In this document: positions 17,975 to 27,495 of the stretch, piece after piece | Layout: every line of letters begins with the position of its first letter | Numbering within the stretch: position 1 is the first letter of the stretch | DNA from: Thiohalocapsa sp. PB-PSB1 | GTDB lineage: Bacteria > Pseudomonadota > Gammaproteobacteria > Chromatiales > Chromatiaceae | Assembly (NCBI GenBank): GCA_016745215.1 | Contig: CP050890.1 | Location: 620,001 to 684,000, forward strand | Reading direction: 5' to 3' | Length of the DNA: 64,000 bases | The notes under the pieces: generated by a model | Database searches by the model: none | Told to the model about the DNA's origin: nothing | Seen by the model: only the letters and a program-made list of their open reading frames with translations | Program-made: the position numbers and the translations under genes

Positions 17975-19395
17975 GCGAGGCGCCGACGCATCTGGTTCTC
18001 GGCGCCGGCGTCTGCGGGCTCTATGCCGCGCTGACCCTGGCGCGCGAGGGCCGGCCCGTGCTGCTGCTGGAGCGCAGACCCCGGGTCGGGGGTTTGGCCG
18101 CCAGCGTCGAGCACAACGGCAACCCCCACGACTTCGGCGTGCACATGCTGCACGGCTTCGATACCGCGCTGCGCGATGACCTGCTGACCCTGATGGGGGG
18201 GGAAGCCATCGAGGTGGCCCTGGATGCGCGCATCCGCTGGCGCGGGCACGACTTCCGCTACCCCCTGCGCTTCGCGGACCTGCTCCGCGCCATGCCGCCG
18301 GCGGAGCTGGCCTCGGGCATGCTGGGGCTGCTGTGGGTCGGCATGCGCAACGCCTTCGGCGGTCCCCGCAACCCGGCGAACGCCGAGGAGGCGTTGATCG
18401 CGCTCTACGGGGCGCCGCTCTATCGCTCCTTTTTCGAAGACTTCACCGGGCGCTACTGGGGCAAGCCTCCCCGGCTCCTGTCGGCGGATTTCGTCGCCCG
18501 CAAGATGCCGCGGCTCACGGCGCTGGACGCCGTGCGGCAGTTGCTCGGCAACCTCGGCATCAAGCTGCCGGCGCCGCGCGTCGAGAGCGCCCTGGCGGAG
18601 GAGACCCTCTACTACTCCCGCCGCGGCGCCGGCACCCTGGCGCGGGCATTGGCCGGAGAGCTCATCCGCCTGGGCGCAAAGGTGCTGACCGCTGTGGAGG
18701 TCGAGGCCATCGACCTCGCCGCGCAGGGCCAGCCCCGGGTCACCTACAATCTAGCCGGCGGCGAGCGGCGGCAACGGCCCTTCGCGGTCGCGGTATCCAC
18801 CATCCCGCTGACGAGCCTGGTCGAGCTCTTGGGCGATCAGGCGCCGGCGGCGGTCCAGGCCGCTGCCGCCTGCCTAGAGTATCGGCCCATGGCCGTGTAC
18901 GGCCTGCTGGTGAAACGCGAGCGCTGCATGCAACCGCTCTACACCTACTACCGCGAGCGCTGTTTCCATCGCATCTCGGAGCCGAAGAACGCCGGTGTGA
19001 TCATCGAGCCCGAAGGTCATACATTGCTGCTCGTGGAACGCATGTGTGCGTTCGGCGACGCCGTCTGGCAGGGCAGTCCCGAGGCCATCGCGGAGACGCT
19101 CCGAGCGGTGGCCGCCGAGGGCTTGTGTACGCCGAGCGAGGTGGTATCGACCTACATCCAGACCGATCGCCACGCCTACCCGATGTTCTCCCTCGGCTTC
19201 GAGGCGCATCTGGAGCAGGTGCTGTCCTGGCTGCATCGGACAACCCCCATCGTAAGCACCGGGCGGCAGGGCGGTTTCTCCTATCCCAAAATGCACCAAA
19301 GCATGCGCGCGGGCGCGCGCGCCGCGCAAGCCCTGCAGCCGACCCGAAGCAAGCCATGGCTCGCCGCGACCCCTCCCGAGAACGGGATCTCGTAA
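17971..19395 (+). CDS. FAD-dependent oxidoreductase of the UDP-galactopyranose mutase/protoporphyrinogen oxidase type
   Basis: A 474-residue protein with an N-terminal dinucleotide-binding motif LVLGAGVCGLYAALTLA followed by LLLERRPRVGGLAAS, the GG doublet of FAD amine-oxidase-like proteins. PHDFGVHMLHGF and YYSRRGAGTLARALA follow the pattern of NAD(P)-binding proteins found in sugar-modification clusters. The end, TGRQGGFSYPKMHQSM, fits the C-terminal FAD-contacting block. It overlaps the SAF-domain gene by four bases. A role in modifying a surface glycan together with that protein is an inference from operon structure. Confidence 0.75.
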   Translation: MSEAPTHLVLGAGVCGLYAALTLAREGRPVLLLERRPRVGGLAASVEHNGNPHDFGVHMLHGFDTALRDDLLTLMGGEAIEVALDARIRWRGHDFRYPLRFADLLRAMPPAELASGMLGLLWVGMRNAFGGPRNPANAEEALIALYGAPLYRSFFEDFTGRYWGKPPRLLSADFVARKMPRLTALDAVRQLLGNLGIKLPAPRVESALAEETLYYSRRGAGTLARALAGELIRLGAKVLTAVEVEAIDLAAQGQPRVTYNLAGGERRQRPFAVAVSTIPLTSLVELLGDQAPAAVQAAAACLEYRPMAVYGLLVKRERCMQPLYTYYRERCFHRISEPKNAGVIIEPEGHTLLLVERMCAFGDAVWQGSPEAIAETLRAVAAEGLCTPSEVVSTYIQTDRHAYPMFSLGFEAHLEQVLSWLHRTTPIVSTGRQGGFSYPKMHQSMRAGARAAQALQPTRSKPWLAATPPENGIS

Positions 19396-19480
19396 GACGA
19401 TGGCCTCTTTGTAACGGAAAGCGCGACACAAACCGAGCGGCATGGTCAGATTTCATGCTGCCATCCGCGCCGGTTGAGGT

Positions 19481-19590
19481 TATACTTGTCAGAAATCAGG
19501 CAAGGGTCTAAACTATCGAAAGGTGAGCCGCAGGGCTCCCCTCGTCGGCGTGCGCAGACTTCAACAGACCGCACACGAGCGACCATAAAC
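19481..19590 (+). promoter_or_regulatory. Candidate structured leader RNA (GEMM/c-di-GMP-I riboswitch-like)
   Basis: The 490 bases between the FAD oxidoreductase and the next secreted protein contain no gene. From 19508 the sequence reads TAAAC-TATC-GAAA-GGTG-AGCCGCAGGGCT: a short stem closed by a GAAA loop followed by G-CCGCA-GG-GC. This parallels the first half of c-di-GMP-I riboswitches (CAAAC, GAAA-capped P1 stem, GACGCA-AA-GC). A second possible stem follows (GTGCG ... CGCAC at about 19550-19574). The second half does not match the riboswitch consensus well, so the call is tentative. A TATACT at 19481 could be a -10 box. Confidence 0.3.
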
Positions 19591-19886
19591 AATGCGAAGA
19601 AGGGTGTGGGCGCGCAGCCGTGATCGGCCAAAAAAACTCGGTCGATCAGAGACTTACTCACCCACCCCCACGGCGCCGTGTCCGACGGCTGCCGACTCAG
19701 ACAAAGTAGAAGGACCCAAAGGCATCGGGACGTTCCGGACCTGATAACGGTCGCGGCCACGCTGTCGCCGCGGCGTCATTGCTGGCACATCCCGACCAGT
19801 GACCGGCGTCGCGCACCTGAAGCGCCCCCGGAGAAGAACTCGTTCATCGGACGCCTCGGCGCCCGAACCGACTTGGGCCGTGGGCC

Positions 19887-20462
19887 ATGCTTTCGCACAG
19901 CGCCTACGATCGACGACACAGCAAGCTAGACACACGGGCGCTCGACACCGCCCGCCACCGCCGGAACCCAGAGATAAAGAAAATCCGCGACAAGCAAGGT
20001 CTTAGCTCCCGAGGGCACCTGATCAGCCTCTCGGCGGTCAGCCTCACGGCGCTGATCGTCTCAGGGCTGTTTGCCTCGGACGTGCACGCGAAGGCGGACA
20101 TGTGCGGCGTCGACAACGGCATGCCCGGCGCTGGCTGTACGGTCGATAGTTTCTGTGATTTGGACCCGCCATCGCAGGTGCCAGGTCCGGTAAGTGGCGG
20201 CGGCTGCGGCCTCTCCGGTTTTACCCATCTTTCATCGAGCTGCTTCGACGCGATCATCGACGGCGACAGCCGCACGGTGCAGCCCTGCGACGAGAACTTC
20301 AGCCTGACCGGGACGTCCGGCTGGGGCTTCAAGATGGGTAATTTGGTCGGCTCTGCCTGCTCCATGCCCCATGGCGCGACTTGCGAGCTCGGCGCCATCG
20401 CTACCGGTGCCAGCCGAATCGACACTGTGATCGCGACCAGCGACCGGGACGGGCAAATATGA
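19887..20462 (+). CDS. Secreted Cys-rich protein, probably truncated by IS1182
   Basis: A 191-residue protein with a late hydrophobic export segment, HLISLSAVSLTALIVSGLF, preceded by ~43 basic residues. It is followed by a mature region with regularly spaced Cys (MCGVDNG, GAGCTVDSFCDL, GGGCGLSG, SSCFD, PCDE). The frame stops shortly before the IS1182 element, and the original C-terminus may have been lost. No family was recognised. The export signal and the neighbouring surface-protein genes suggest an extracellular role. Confidence 0.55.
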   Translation: MLSHSAYDRRHSKLDTRALDTARHRRNPEIKKIRDKQGLSSRGHLISLSAVSLTALIVSGLFASDVHAKADMCGVDNGMPGAGCTVDSFCDLDPPSQVPGPVSGGGCGLSGFTHLSSSCFDAIIDGDSRTVQPCDENFSLTGTSGWGFKMGNLVGSACSMPHGATCELGAIATGASRIDTVIATSDRDGQI

Positions 20463-20529
20463 CATACCCTAGCGAAACCGGCGCCGTCGTCCACGGCCAT
20501 TGCGTGCAATTCGTCGATGGTTTGCCTAG

Positions 20530-22404
20530 GAGGCTGTCCGAGAATAGGTTCTACAGCCGACTTAAACACCTACCCAATTCAGGGTAAAAGAATCGATATC
20601 TTGTCAGTCATCCGTTGGCGGTTGGTATTTGAGTAATATCATGGTCGATATTCCTCGTTTTTCGTCTCTTCAAGCAAAATGATCGTCCATCAGATCGGAT
20701 TCGCAACCAGTTTCCCTGATTCCGGGCGCACAAACCCCTTGATGATCGCCTTGCTGATTTTCTTGATGTTATGCGCCGCGCAAACCAGCGAGAATTCCCC
20801 GGCCGCTTTTTCTTTCCCGCGCACACCGAAACCGCGAAAACCCGTATTCTTTATCTGACCGAAAACCGATTCGACGATGCTCTTGCGTTTTTTATCAACG
20901 TCCTTGGCTTCCTGTTGTTCCATTTTGACATGCATTCGTTGGCGTAGAGGTTCTTTGTCGTCCGTATTGATCGTACGGGCTTCTCCCTTTTTCGATTGAC
21001 AGCAACGCGATCGGTATGGGCAGGCGGCACAGGTTTCAGCGCGACCTTGGTCGGTTTTTTCTCCGTTTTTCGTTTCTCCTACCACAACCAAGATTTGTCC
21101 GCCCGGGCAAGTGAAACAGTCTTCCTTCGGATCGTATTCGAAATCGGCTTTCACCAGCTTTCGCGCTGATTCGTCCAGTGGCGTTTCGTCCTTTTTTTCA
21201 CCTTTACTCGTCGCGATGTAACAATCCACTCCACTGTCTTCCAATGCCTCGAGGTTGTCTCCCGATAGATAGCCGTTATCGGCGCTCATTTTCTCCGGCA
21301 ACCGTCCGTCCGTGGCAGCTCGGACGTTTTCCAATGCCGGCGCAACTTCCTGTTTATCGTTGGCATGTTGGCTCAGGTGTTGCCCGACGCTGATTTGATG
21401 GTCGCTGTCCACACTGATCTGAGCGTTGTAACGGTAGTCGAAGTTGCCTTGCTTGCCCATGATCCTGGCGTCTTTGTCGGCAAAGCTGATTTGTTTTTTC
21501 TCTTCGATCGTCTTGCCGGGATTCAGCGCTTCCTCGCGTTCCTCCAGCGCTTGCTTGGCCGCTTGGACAGTCTCCAGTCTTTTTTCCTTATGTTTTAAGT
21601 CCTCAGGTATCTCGTAGCCGGTTCGCTCCTGGTAAGCTGCGTCTTCTTCTCGATCGCACCGTGCCGCCTGCTCGACCAGCTCCTCGATCTCCGCCGTCAA
21701 CTCCGCTTCTTTCTCTTTCAAACGTTTGTAGCTCATCGCCTTGTGTTTGGAGCTGTTCGCTTTGAATTTCGAACCGTCGAGACTGATATGCCCCAACGAG
21801 GCGAGCTTCAGCTCGATCGCCAATCGCACCGTTTGTTTGAAACAATCATGAAAAAACTCCGAATTGTCTTTCCTGAAATCGCTTAATACGCGAAAATTCG
21901 GGCAATGCATCTCGCAGATAGACATGAAGGCGAGGTCTTGGCCGCAGCGTCTTTCAATCTCCCGAGCGCTGAATACTCCGTGGCTGTACGCATAGATCAG
22001 GATGGAGACAAGCAGTTTCGGATGCTAAGCATGCTGTCCTTCAGGACTGTACTTGCGTTCGACCTCGGTCATGTCGAGTTGCCGTAAGATCTCTTTAGAG
22101 ATAGAGCAGTCATGATCCTTCGGGAGCAGATCGAATAGATTGCTCGGGGACAAGATGTCCGGATCATGTTCGATCGGGCTTTTTTTGAATGGGATGGTCT
22201 GCTTGCTCATGATCACCCTAGTTATCAATTCATATCAGCCGTGCACGGAATGGGAAACGGAGTATCCGAGCGCCCCGTTTGCCTTGGCACAGGGCAATAA
22301 TCGTTGTGCGCCGCTCCACTCTGCGATCTTGGCAGAGCGCTAAACGCCCACCTGTCCGGGAGGGATGGCGATTGTACCCGTTCGCTCCGTTTTCGGACAG
22401 CCTC
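20530..22404 (-). mobile_element. IS1182-family insertion sequence with CTAG target duplication
   Basis: The ends GAGGCTGTCCGA (left) and TCGGACAGCCTC (right) are inverted repeats. The element is flanked by CTAG on both sides (20526-20529 and 22405-22408), a 4-base target duplication. It carries one transposase on the minus strand. Insertion separates the Cys-rich secreted protein from the GEVED/DUF11 gene and may have removed the natural upstream region of the latter. Confidence 0.85.
20690..22210 (-). pseudogene. IS1182-family transposase with amber stop
   Basis: The frame starts MSKQTIPFKKSPIEHDPD, continues FDLLPKDHDCSISKEI and VERKYSPEGQHA, then meets a TAG at 22025-22027. After it, in the same phase, come HPKLLVSILIYAYSHGVF and a DDE-type catalytic core (HISLDGSKFKANSSKHK, MSADNGYLSGDN). 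A cysteine-rich block (FTCPGGQ, CAACPYRSRC) and IVESVFGQIKNTGFRGFG complete the family order. A single Tyr-to-stop change fits the position. Otherwise the gene looks full length, so the inactivation is recent. Confidence 0.85.
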
Positions 22405-22463
22405 CTAGAGGTCGATATCAGACAGGCTCAACCCACGCGCCGCGGGCTGCGGCAGACGTTCCC

Positions 22464-24269
22464 ATGAGGCACGCTATGGACTCTCTCCGGCCACAAGACG
22501 CAGCCCCGAACGCGAAAGCGCATGCCGGTCGCCGAGGCATCGCCGTCTCCATGTCTCGCGCGATGTTTGCGTTGGCAGTGATCTTGGCCGTGGCCGCACC
22601 CTTGGCGCCGAGACAGGCCGCGGCCGGTGTCGCCAAATGCTTTGCGATGACGGATACCAGCCCCGGCCGCCTGATCTATGTGGTCCCGAACTCCGGTATC
22701 TCGCCGTTGCCAAGCTACTTGGATGTGACCTTGACAGGCGCCCGCACGAGCTTCAACGGCGAGGGCTCGGCCTATCGTCCGTCCAATCAGAAGATGTATC
22801 TGTTCCAGTGCGCCGCAGACAACGCCGCACCCTGTGATCTCTACGAGGCGACGGTCGATTTCAGCACCAGCCCGAACCCGACCGCCACTACGGTTCTGGT
22901 CCAGGCCGATATCGTGCCGTCGGGCGCTGTTGGTGCGGTCGAGGGCGCTATCTTCGAGACCCAGGCCGACGGCACCGAATTTCTCTATGCCGCGGTCGGC
23001 GAGTCCGATGGCGGTAGCATCCAGGGACAGATCTACAAGTGGGATCCGAACAACAGCTGGGCTGTGGAGACGGGCTATCCGATCAATATCACCGGTGCCG
23101 CATCCTTCCTCACCGGCCTCGCCTACGAGTCTGCCAGCGACAGCTTCTACGGCGCGATCAACCTGACCGGTGGCATTAATCCGCGCATCTACAGCATCAA
23201 CCTGACCACCGGAGCGACTGTCCTGCTCGGGAGTGTCGAGGACGAGATCGACGGCGAGGGCTACGCGTTCGGCGCCGACGGTAAGCAGTACATGGAGGAC
23301 GAGGCCGACTTCTCTGACTTTGGCATTCCCTACATCCACGAGATCGATCAGGTTTCGCCGCCCTTCGGCACCACTCCGTCTGCGATCATCACCGACTACA
23401 ATGTCACCGCGCGGGACTACGAGTCCATCGCCTGTAACGACCCGGAGCGCAGCGACTTCGGCGACGCCCCGACGAGCTACGGCGTCGCGGTGCATTCGAT
23501 CCCGGTGTTCGATGCGACCCCCAGCCCGGTCCACCTCGGCCCCCTGCGCCCGGATAACGACGCCGATCCCGTCAGCCAATCGGGCGCCGGTGCCGATGGC
23601 GATGACAATACCGCCACCGAGCCGAACGGCTCCGGCAACGACGAGGACGGCGTCACTCTGACAGGCACCAGTTTGCAGGACCAAAACCTCAACCTCGGTA
23701 GCAGCTACACTCTGGTGGTCGCGACCAACGGCACCGACAGCGGTTACCTGAACGCCTGGTTCGACCTCAACGCCGACGGCGATTTCGACGACGCCGGGGA
23801 GCAGATCGCGGCCAACCTGGCCGGTACCTCGGGGGGAACCATCAACGTCCCGGTGACCATCCCGCCGACGACCGCCGCGGGTCCGACCTATGCGCGTTTC
23901 CGCTACAGTACCGAGCAGAACCTGCCGTCGGAAGACGATTTCCTGACCGGGGCCGAGGCCGGCGACGGCGAGGTCGAAGACTATCGCGTCGTGCTCAACG
24001 CTGGCAGCGACCTACAGGTGACCAAGTCCGGGAGTCCCGATCCGGTCAGGATCGGCGAGAACCTGACCTATACCATAACGGTCACCAACAACGGCCCGGG
24101 CGCGGCGACCGGTGTCACCATCAATGACAGTCTGCCGGCCGGCGTCACCCATGTCTCGACGACACCGAGCCAGGGCAGCTGCTCCGACCCCGATGGCGTC
24201 GTCTGCGAGCTCGGGACCCTCGGTTTCCCGGGTAGCGCCACCGTCACCGTCGTCGTGACGGTCAACTGA
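22464..24269 (+). CDS. Secreted GEVED- and DUF11-domain protein
   Basis: A signal peptide lies at MSRAMFALAVILAVAAP; the chosen ATG adds ~29 residues and the ATG at 22551 is an alternative. After an N-terminal ~270-residue beta-rich region (a DUF6923-like stretch, from GVAKCFAMTDTSPGRLIY to about RDYESIACNDP), a GEVED domain runs from SDFGDAPTSYGVAVH through WFDLNADGDFDDAGEQI to DGEVEDYRVV. A DUF11 repeat ends the protein (DLQVTKSGSPDPVRIGE ... LPAGVTHVS). Such proteins are exported and extracellular. It is the first gene of a same-strand cluster of three secreted proteins; IS1182 lies 60 bases upstream and probably alters its expression. Confidence 0.8.
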   Translation: MRHAMDSLRPQDAAPNAKAHAGRRGIAVSMSRAMFALAVILAVAAPLAPRQAAAGVAKCFAMTDTSPGRLIYVVPNSGISPLPSYLDVTLTGARTSFNGEGSAYRPSNQKMYLFQCAADNAAPCDLYEATVDFSTSPNPTATTVLVQADIVPSGAVGAVEGAIFETQADGTEFLYAAVGESDGGSIQGQIYKWDPNNSWAVETGYPINITGAASFLTGLAYESASDSFYGAINLTGGINPRIYSINLTTGATVLLGSVEDEIDGEGYAFGADGKQYMEDEADFSDFGIPYIHEIDQVSPPFGTTPSAIITDYNVTARDYESIACNDPERSDFGDAPTSYGVAVHSIPVFDATPSPVHLGPLRPDNDADPVSQSGAGADGDDNTATEPNGSGNDEDGVTLTGTSLQDQNLNLGSSYTLVVATNGTDSGYLNAWFDLNADGDFDDAGEQIAANLAGTSGGTINVPVTIPPTTAAGPTYARFRYSTEQNLPSEDDFLTGAEAGDGEVEDYRVVLNAGSDLQVTKSGSPDPVRIGENLTYTITVTNNGPGAATGVTINDSLPAGVTHVSTTPSQGSCSDPDGVVCELGTLGFPGSATVTVVVTVN

Positions 24270-24282
24270 GGAGCGGAGCGAC

Positions 24283-26868
24283 ATGAAGAACACGCATTGG
24301 CTCCCGCCCGAGAGCAAGATCATGAATCGAACGCACCAAGTCGCCGGCACTGCCATGACGGACGCCGGCCGCAGCACCGGGACCCTGCTCGCGGGGCTCT
24401 TCGTGTTCTTCTGCCTCGCACTGTTCCAGGTCCAGGCGTCTGCCGCCCCGCCGGCCTTCGGCTCGGTGGCGACCGCCGTCGAGACCGATAAGGATGTCGA
24501 CAGCCTCACCATCAGTCGGCCGAGCAGTACAGCCTCCGGCGATTTCCTCCTCGCGACCATCGCGTCCAAGACGGACGCGCGCAGCATCCAGGCGCCGACG
24601 GGCTGGACCCTGATCGACGAGGGCGAGCAGGCGGGCAATGTCACGCTCACGGCCTATTACAAGATCGCCGGCGGCTCGGAGCCCGCTGGCTACACCTTCA
24701 CGCAAAATGCGGATGGCGAGGAGATGGCCGGGTCCATCGCGCGTTATACGGGGGTCGACGCAACCAACCCCGTCGATACCTCGGGCGCCCAGAACGGCAA
24801 GGGCAAGACGGCCGGCGACGACGGGCCGACCGCCCCGTGCGTCACCACGAGCTACGACGACACCCTCGTCGTTCGGACCTTCGGCCAGGCCGATGGAGAG
24901 CTGAGCACCTCGAGCCTCGGTGGCGTGACCGGGCGGGTCGATATTACGTCCGATGACAACGTGCTCCTGTTCGTCGGTGACAGTACGCAAGCGCTTCTCG
25001 GGGCCACAGGGGCCGAGGAGTTCACGGTCTCGCAGGACAAGGACTGGCGCGGACTCACCATCGCCCTGGTGCCTCAGGGCGGCATCGCCAACAATGGCGA
25101 ATCGACCGTATCCTTCGGCTCTCTGCAGGAAGCGACCGAGCTGGATAAAGACGTCGATAGTGTCTCTCTGGGCAAGCCGATCGACACGGCCGAGGGCGAT
25201 CTGCTGCTGGCCAGCATTGCTGTCGTCAACGACGCCAGGAACATCTCTGCGCCGAGCGGTTGGACCGAAGTCAATCAGGGCCAACGCGATGGCGCCGTGA
25301 CCCTAGCGGTTTTCTACAAGCTCGCCGGGGCCAACGAGGAAGGACCGTACGTCTTCACGACGGGTTTAGCAGGCGACGAGATCGCCGGCTCCATCGAGCG
25401 TTACACCGGGGTCGATCAGAACACGCCAATCGCCGACAGCGCTGGCGCGGGGAACAAGAGCGAGACCCCGACCGCTCCAGCCGCAGACGCCGCCACTTAC
25501 ACCAACACCAGAGTCGTTCGCATCTTCGCCCAGGAGAATAGCGACTTCGACACCTACGCCGTCGTGCCCTGCACGGTCGGGCGGGTCGCCCTCAGCGCCG
25601 ACAACGCGGTGATCCTCGGTGTGTCCGATGCGACCCAATCGGCCAGCGGCAGCACCGGCACCGGCGCCTTCTCTACCGGCGCGGATAAGGATTGGCGCGC
25701 CGTCACCGTCGTCCTGCTGCCCCAGCAGGTCGAACTCGAGATCGACAAGACCACCTCGACGCCCACCGTCGATGCCGGCGACCAGGCCAGCTACAGCGTG
25801 ACCGTTACTAACGTCGGCGGCGCCACCGCCACCGACGTCGAAGTCAGCGACCAGCTGCCCACCGGCTTCACCTACGCCAGCAGCAGCATCAGCAGCAGCG
25901 GCACCGTGACGCGCACCAGCACCGTCGACCCGACGGTTGGAACCGCGACCCCGGCCTGGGGCCTGTGGAACATCGATGCCGGCGCGTCCCTCACCATCGA
26001 CTACAGCGCCGATGTCGCGGCGGGCACGGTCGGCGGCGTCTATGCCAACTCGGCGGCAACTGTCTCCAACGAGACCTCCGAGGTCCTCGACACGGTCGAC
26101 GTCACCGTCCAGGACGCCGATCTCGCTGTCACCAAGACGGTGGACACCCCCTATCCCAACGAAGGCGACACCGTCGTCTTCACCGTGGTCGCCACCAACA
26201 ATGGCGACGCGGCCGCAACCAATGTCTCGGTCGTCGATACGTTGCCGGCCGGACTGACGCTGGTGGATGCGGAGTCCACCCAGGGCACCTGCTCGGGCTC
26301 CGGCACCATCACATGCGCCATCGGTACCCTCGCCGACAACGCCGACGCCACGGTCACCATCACCGCCACCGTCGATGCGGAGCTGGGCGACAGCGCGCTC
26401 CTCGAGAACACGGCGAGCGTGTCGGCCGACCAGAACGATCCGGACTCGGGCAACGATAGCGCCACCGCGAGTGCCATCTCCTGCCCGGTCGACAACATCC
26501 ATAACGTGGTGATCTTGACCCAGAACGAGGTCGATAACGACCCGTCGAATAACTTCGACCACCTCTGTACCGCGACCGAGCCTGCCATCGATGCGGATCT
26601 CCAGGTCACCAAGACGGCCGACCCGGCCTCACCGGTCGTCGGCGAGACCCTCACCTACACCCTGGCGGTGGTCAACAACGGCCCCGACGACGCCACCGGC
26701 GTGGTCGTCACCGACACCCTGCCGGCGGAGGTCAGCTTCGTGTCCGCGAACGCGACACCAGGCTCCTGCGGCCAGACCGGCGGCGTGGTGACCTGCAGCC
26801 TGGGCAACGTCCCAGCCTTGGGCACGGCCACCATCACCATCGTCACCACCGTCGTGACGGCGCCTTAG
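24283..26868 (+). CDS. Secreted protein with two tandem ~200-residue repeats and three DUF11 domains
   Basis: An 861-residue protein starting 13 bases after the previous stop, with GAGGAG nine bases upstream of the ATG. A hydrophobic export segment is followed by two copies of one domain. The copies share DKDVDS, GD(F/L)LLA, SI(A/E)RYTGVD and DKDWR followed by (G/A)(L/V)T. Three DUF11 repeats follow, each with (V/I)TNxG...LP and a late CxxGT/C pair. DUF11 arrays form stalks of surface or extracellular proteins. There is no visible sorting signal at the C-terminus, so attachment may be indirect. Confidence 0.8.
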   Translation: MKNTHWLPPESKIMNRTHQVAGTAMTDAGRSTGTLLAGLFVFFCLALFQVQASAAPPAFGSVATAVETDKDVDSLTISRPSSTASGDFLLATIASKTDARSIQAPTGWTLIDEGEQAGNVTLTAYYKIAGGSEPAGYTFTQNADGEEMAGSIARYTGVDATNPVDTSGAQNGKGKTAGDDGPTAPCVTTSYDDTLVVRTFGQADGELSTSSLGGVTGRVDITSDDNVLLFVGDSTQALLGATGAEEFTVSQDKDWRGLTIALVPQGGIANNGESTVSFGSLQEATELDKDVDSVSLGKPIDTAEGDLLLASIAVVNDARNISAPSGWTEVNQGQRDGAVTLAVFYKLAGANEEGPYVFTTGLAGDEIAGSIERYTGVDQNTPIADSAGAGNKSETPTAPAADAATYTNTRVVRIFAQENSDFDTYAVVPCTVGRVALSADNAVILGVSDATQSASGSTGTGAFSTGADKDWRAVTVVLLPQQVELEIDKTTSTPTVDAGDQASYSVTVTNVGGATATDVEVSDQLPTGFTYASSSISSSGTVTRTSTVDPTVGTATPAWGLWNIDAGASLTIDYSADVAAGTVGGVYANSAATVSNETSEVLDTVDVTVQDADLAVTKTVDTPYPNEGDTVVFTVVATNNGDAAATNVSVVDTLPAGLTLVDAESTQGTCSGSGTITCAIGTLADNADATVTITATVDAELGDSALLENTASVSADQNDPDSGNDSATASAISCPVDNIHNVVILTQNEVDNDPSNNFDHLCTATEPAIDADLQVTKTADPASPVVGETLTYTLAVVNNGPDDATGVVVTDTLPAEVSFVSANATPGSCGQTGGVVTCSLGNVPALGTATITIVTTVVTAP

Positions 26869-26882
26869 GGACGGGGCTGGAC

Positions 26883-27422
26883 ATGAACAAGACCAATATG
26901 ATCGATCGCAAGCCCGGCGTCCTGCGCACGCTGACAGGCATCTTCTCGGGGCGCACAGGCCCCAGTGAGGAACCACACATGAGCACGACGGGCAAGCGTC
27001 CGACGCGACGCGGCCGCGGCATCGGCCGACTGCTGCTGGGCGGCATCCTCGCGGCCGTGCTGCCGCTGCATGGGGCGCAGGCGGCGGTGATCGGCGGCGT
27101 CGATCTCGGCAGCCTCACCGATTACCACATCTTCATCGCCGACGGTCGCGGCGACGCCAATCTCCAAGGCGCCACCAAGGGCTATGTCGGCGACATCGCG
27201 ATCGACGGCATTCAGGCCGACGAGCGCACCTCCGGCGGCGTCCCCTTCGCCGGGACGATGTACACGAACGACTCCACGCTGGACGCGTGGCAAGACATCG
27301 TCGACCAGAACACGGGGCAGGCCTCCGCGGTCTACAACGACACCGCCCGCATCAGCGGCCTCGAGGCGGACCTCACCGCCGCCCTGGCCCAGATCAGCAG
27401 CCTGCCCGACGGATACGGATAA
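26883..27422 (+). pseudogene. Choice-of-anchor-A-type secreted protein, truncated by an IS91-like end
   Basis: The 179-residue frame has an export signal (GRLLLGGILAAVLPLHG) followed by LGSLTDYHIFIADGRGDANL, GATKGYVGDIAIDGIQ and GVPFAGTMYTNDSTLDAWQ. These are typical of the N-terminal half of choice-of-anchor-A proteins, which end in a PEP-CTERM or other anchor. The frame ends SLPDGYG exactly in the GGATAC hexamer array, so the anchor-bearing half is gone. It starts 14 bases after the previous stop and belongs to the same operon. An ATG 96 bases further in (MSTTGKRPTRR) is an alternative start. Confidence 0.7.
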
Positions 27423-27495
27423 CGGAACGGATAACGGATACGGATACGGATACGGATAGGAAATCCAAGCCACGCTGAGCGTCAGCTTGGCATGC
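27412..27495. repeat. GGATAC hexamer array with a solo IS91-like terminus
   Basis: About eight perfect or near-perfect (CGGATA) units run into CGGATAGGAAATCCAAGC, the terminal sequence of the IS91-like elements, followed by GCTGAGCGTCAGCTTGGC. No transposase sequence follows. The terminus joins the truncated choice-of-anchor-A gene on one side to the tail of an unrelated minus-strand gene on the other. It therefore marks a recombination or one-ended transposition junction. Confidence 0.85.

Noticed and set aside
26865..27480. Continuation of the minus-strand hypothetical gene through the hexamer array (a 548-residue frame)
   Set aside because: Beyond the IS91-like terminus the frame is antisense to the choice-of-anchor-A gene; the Tyr-Pro and Ser-Val runs only reflect the GGATAC hexamers.
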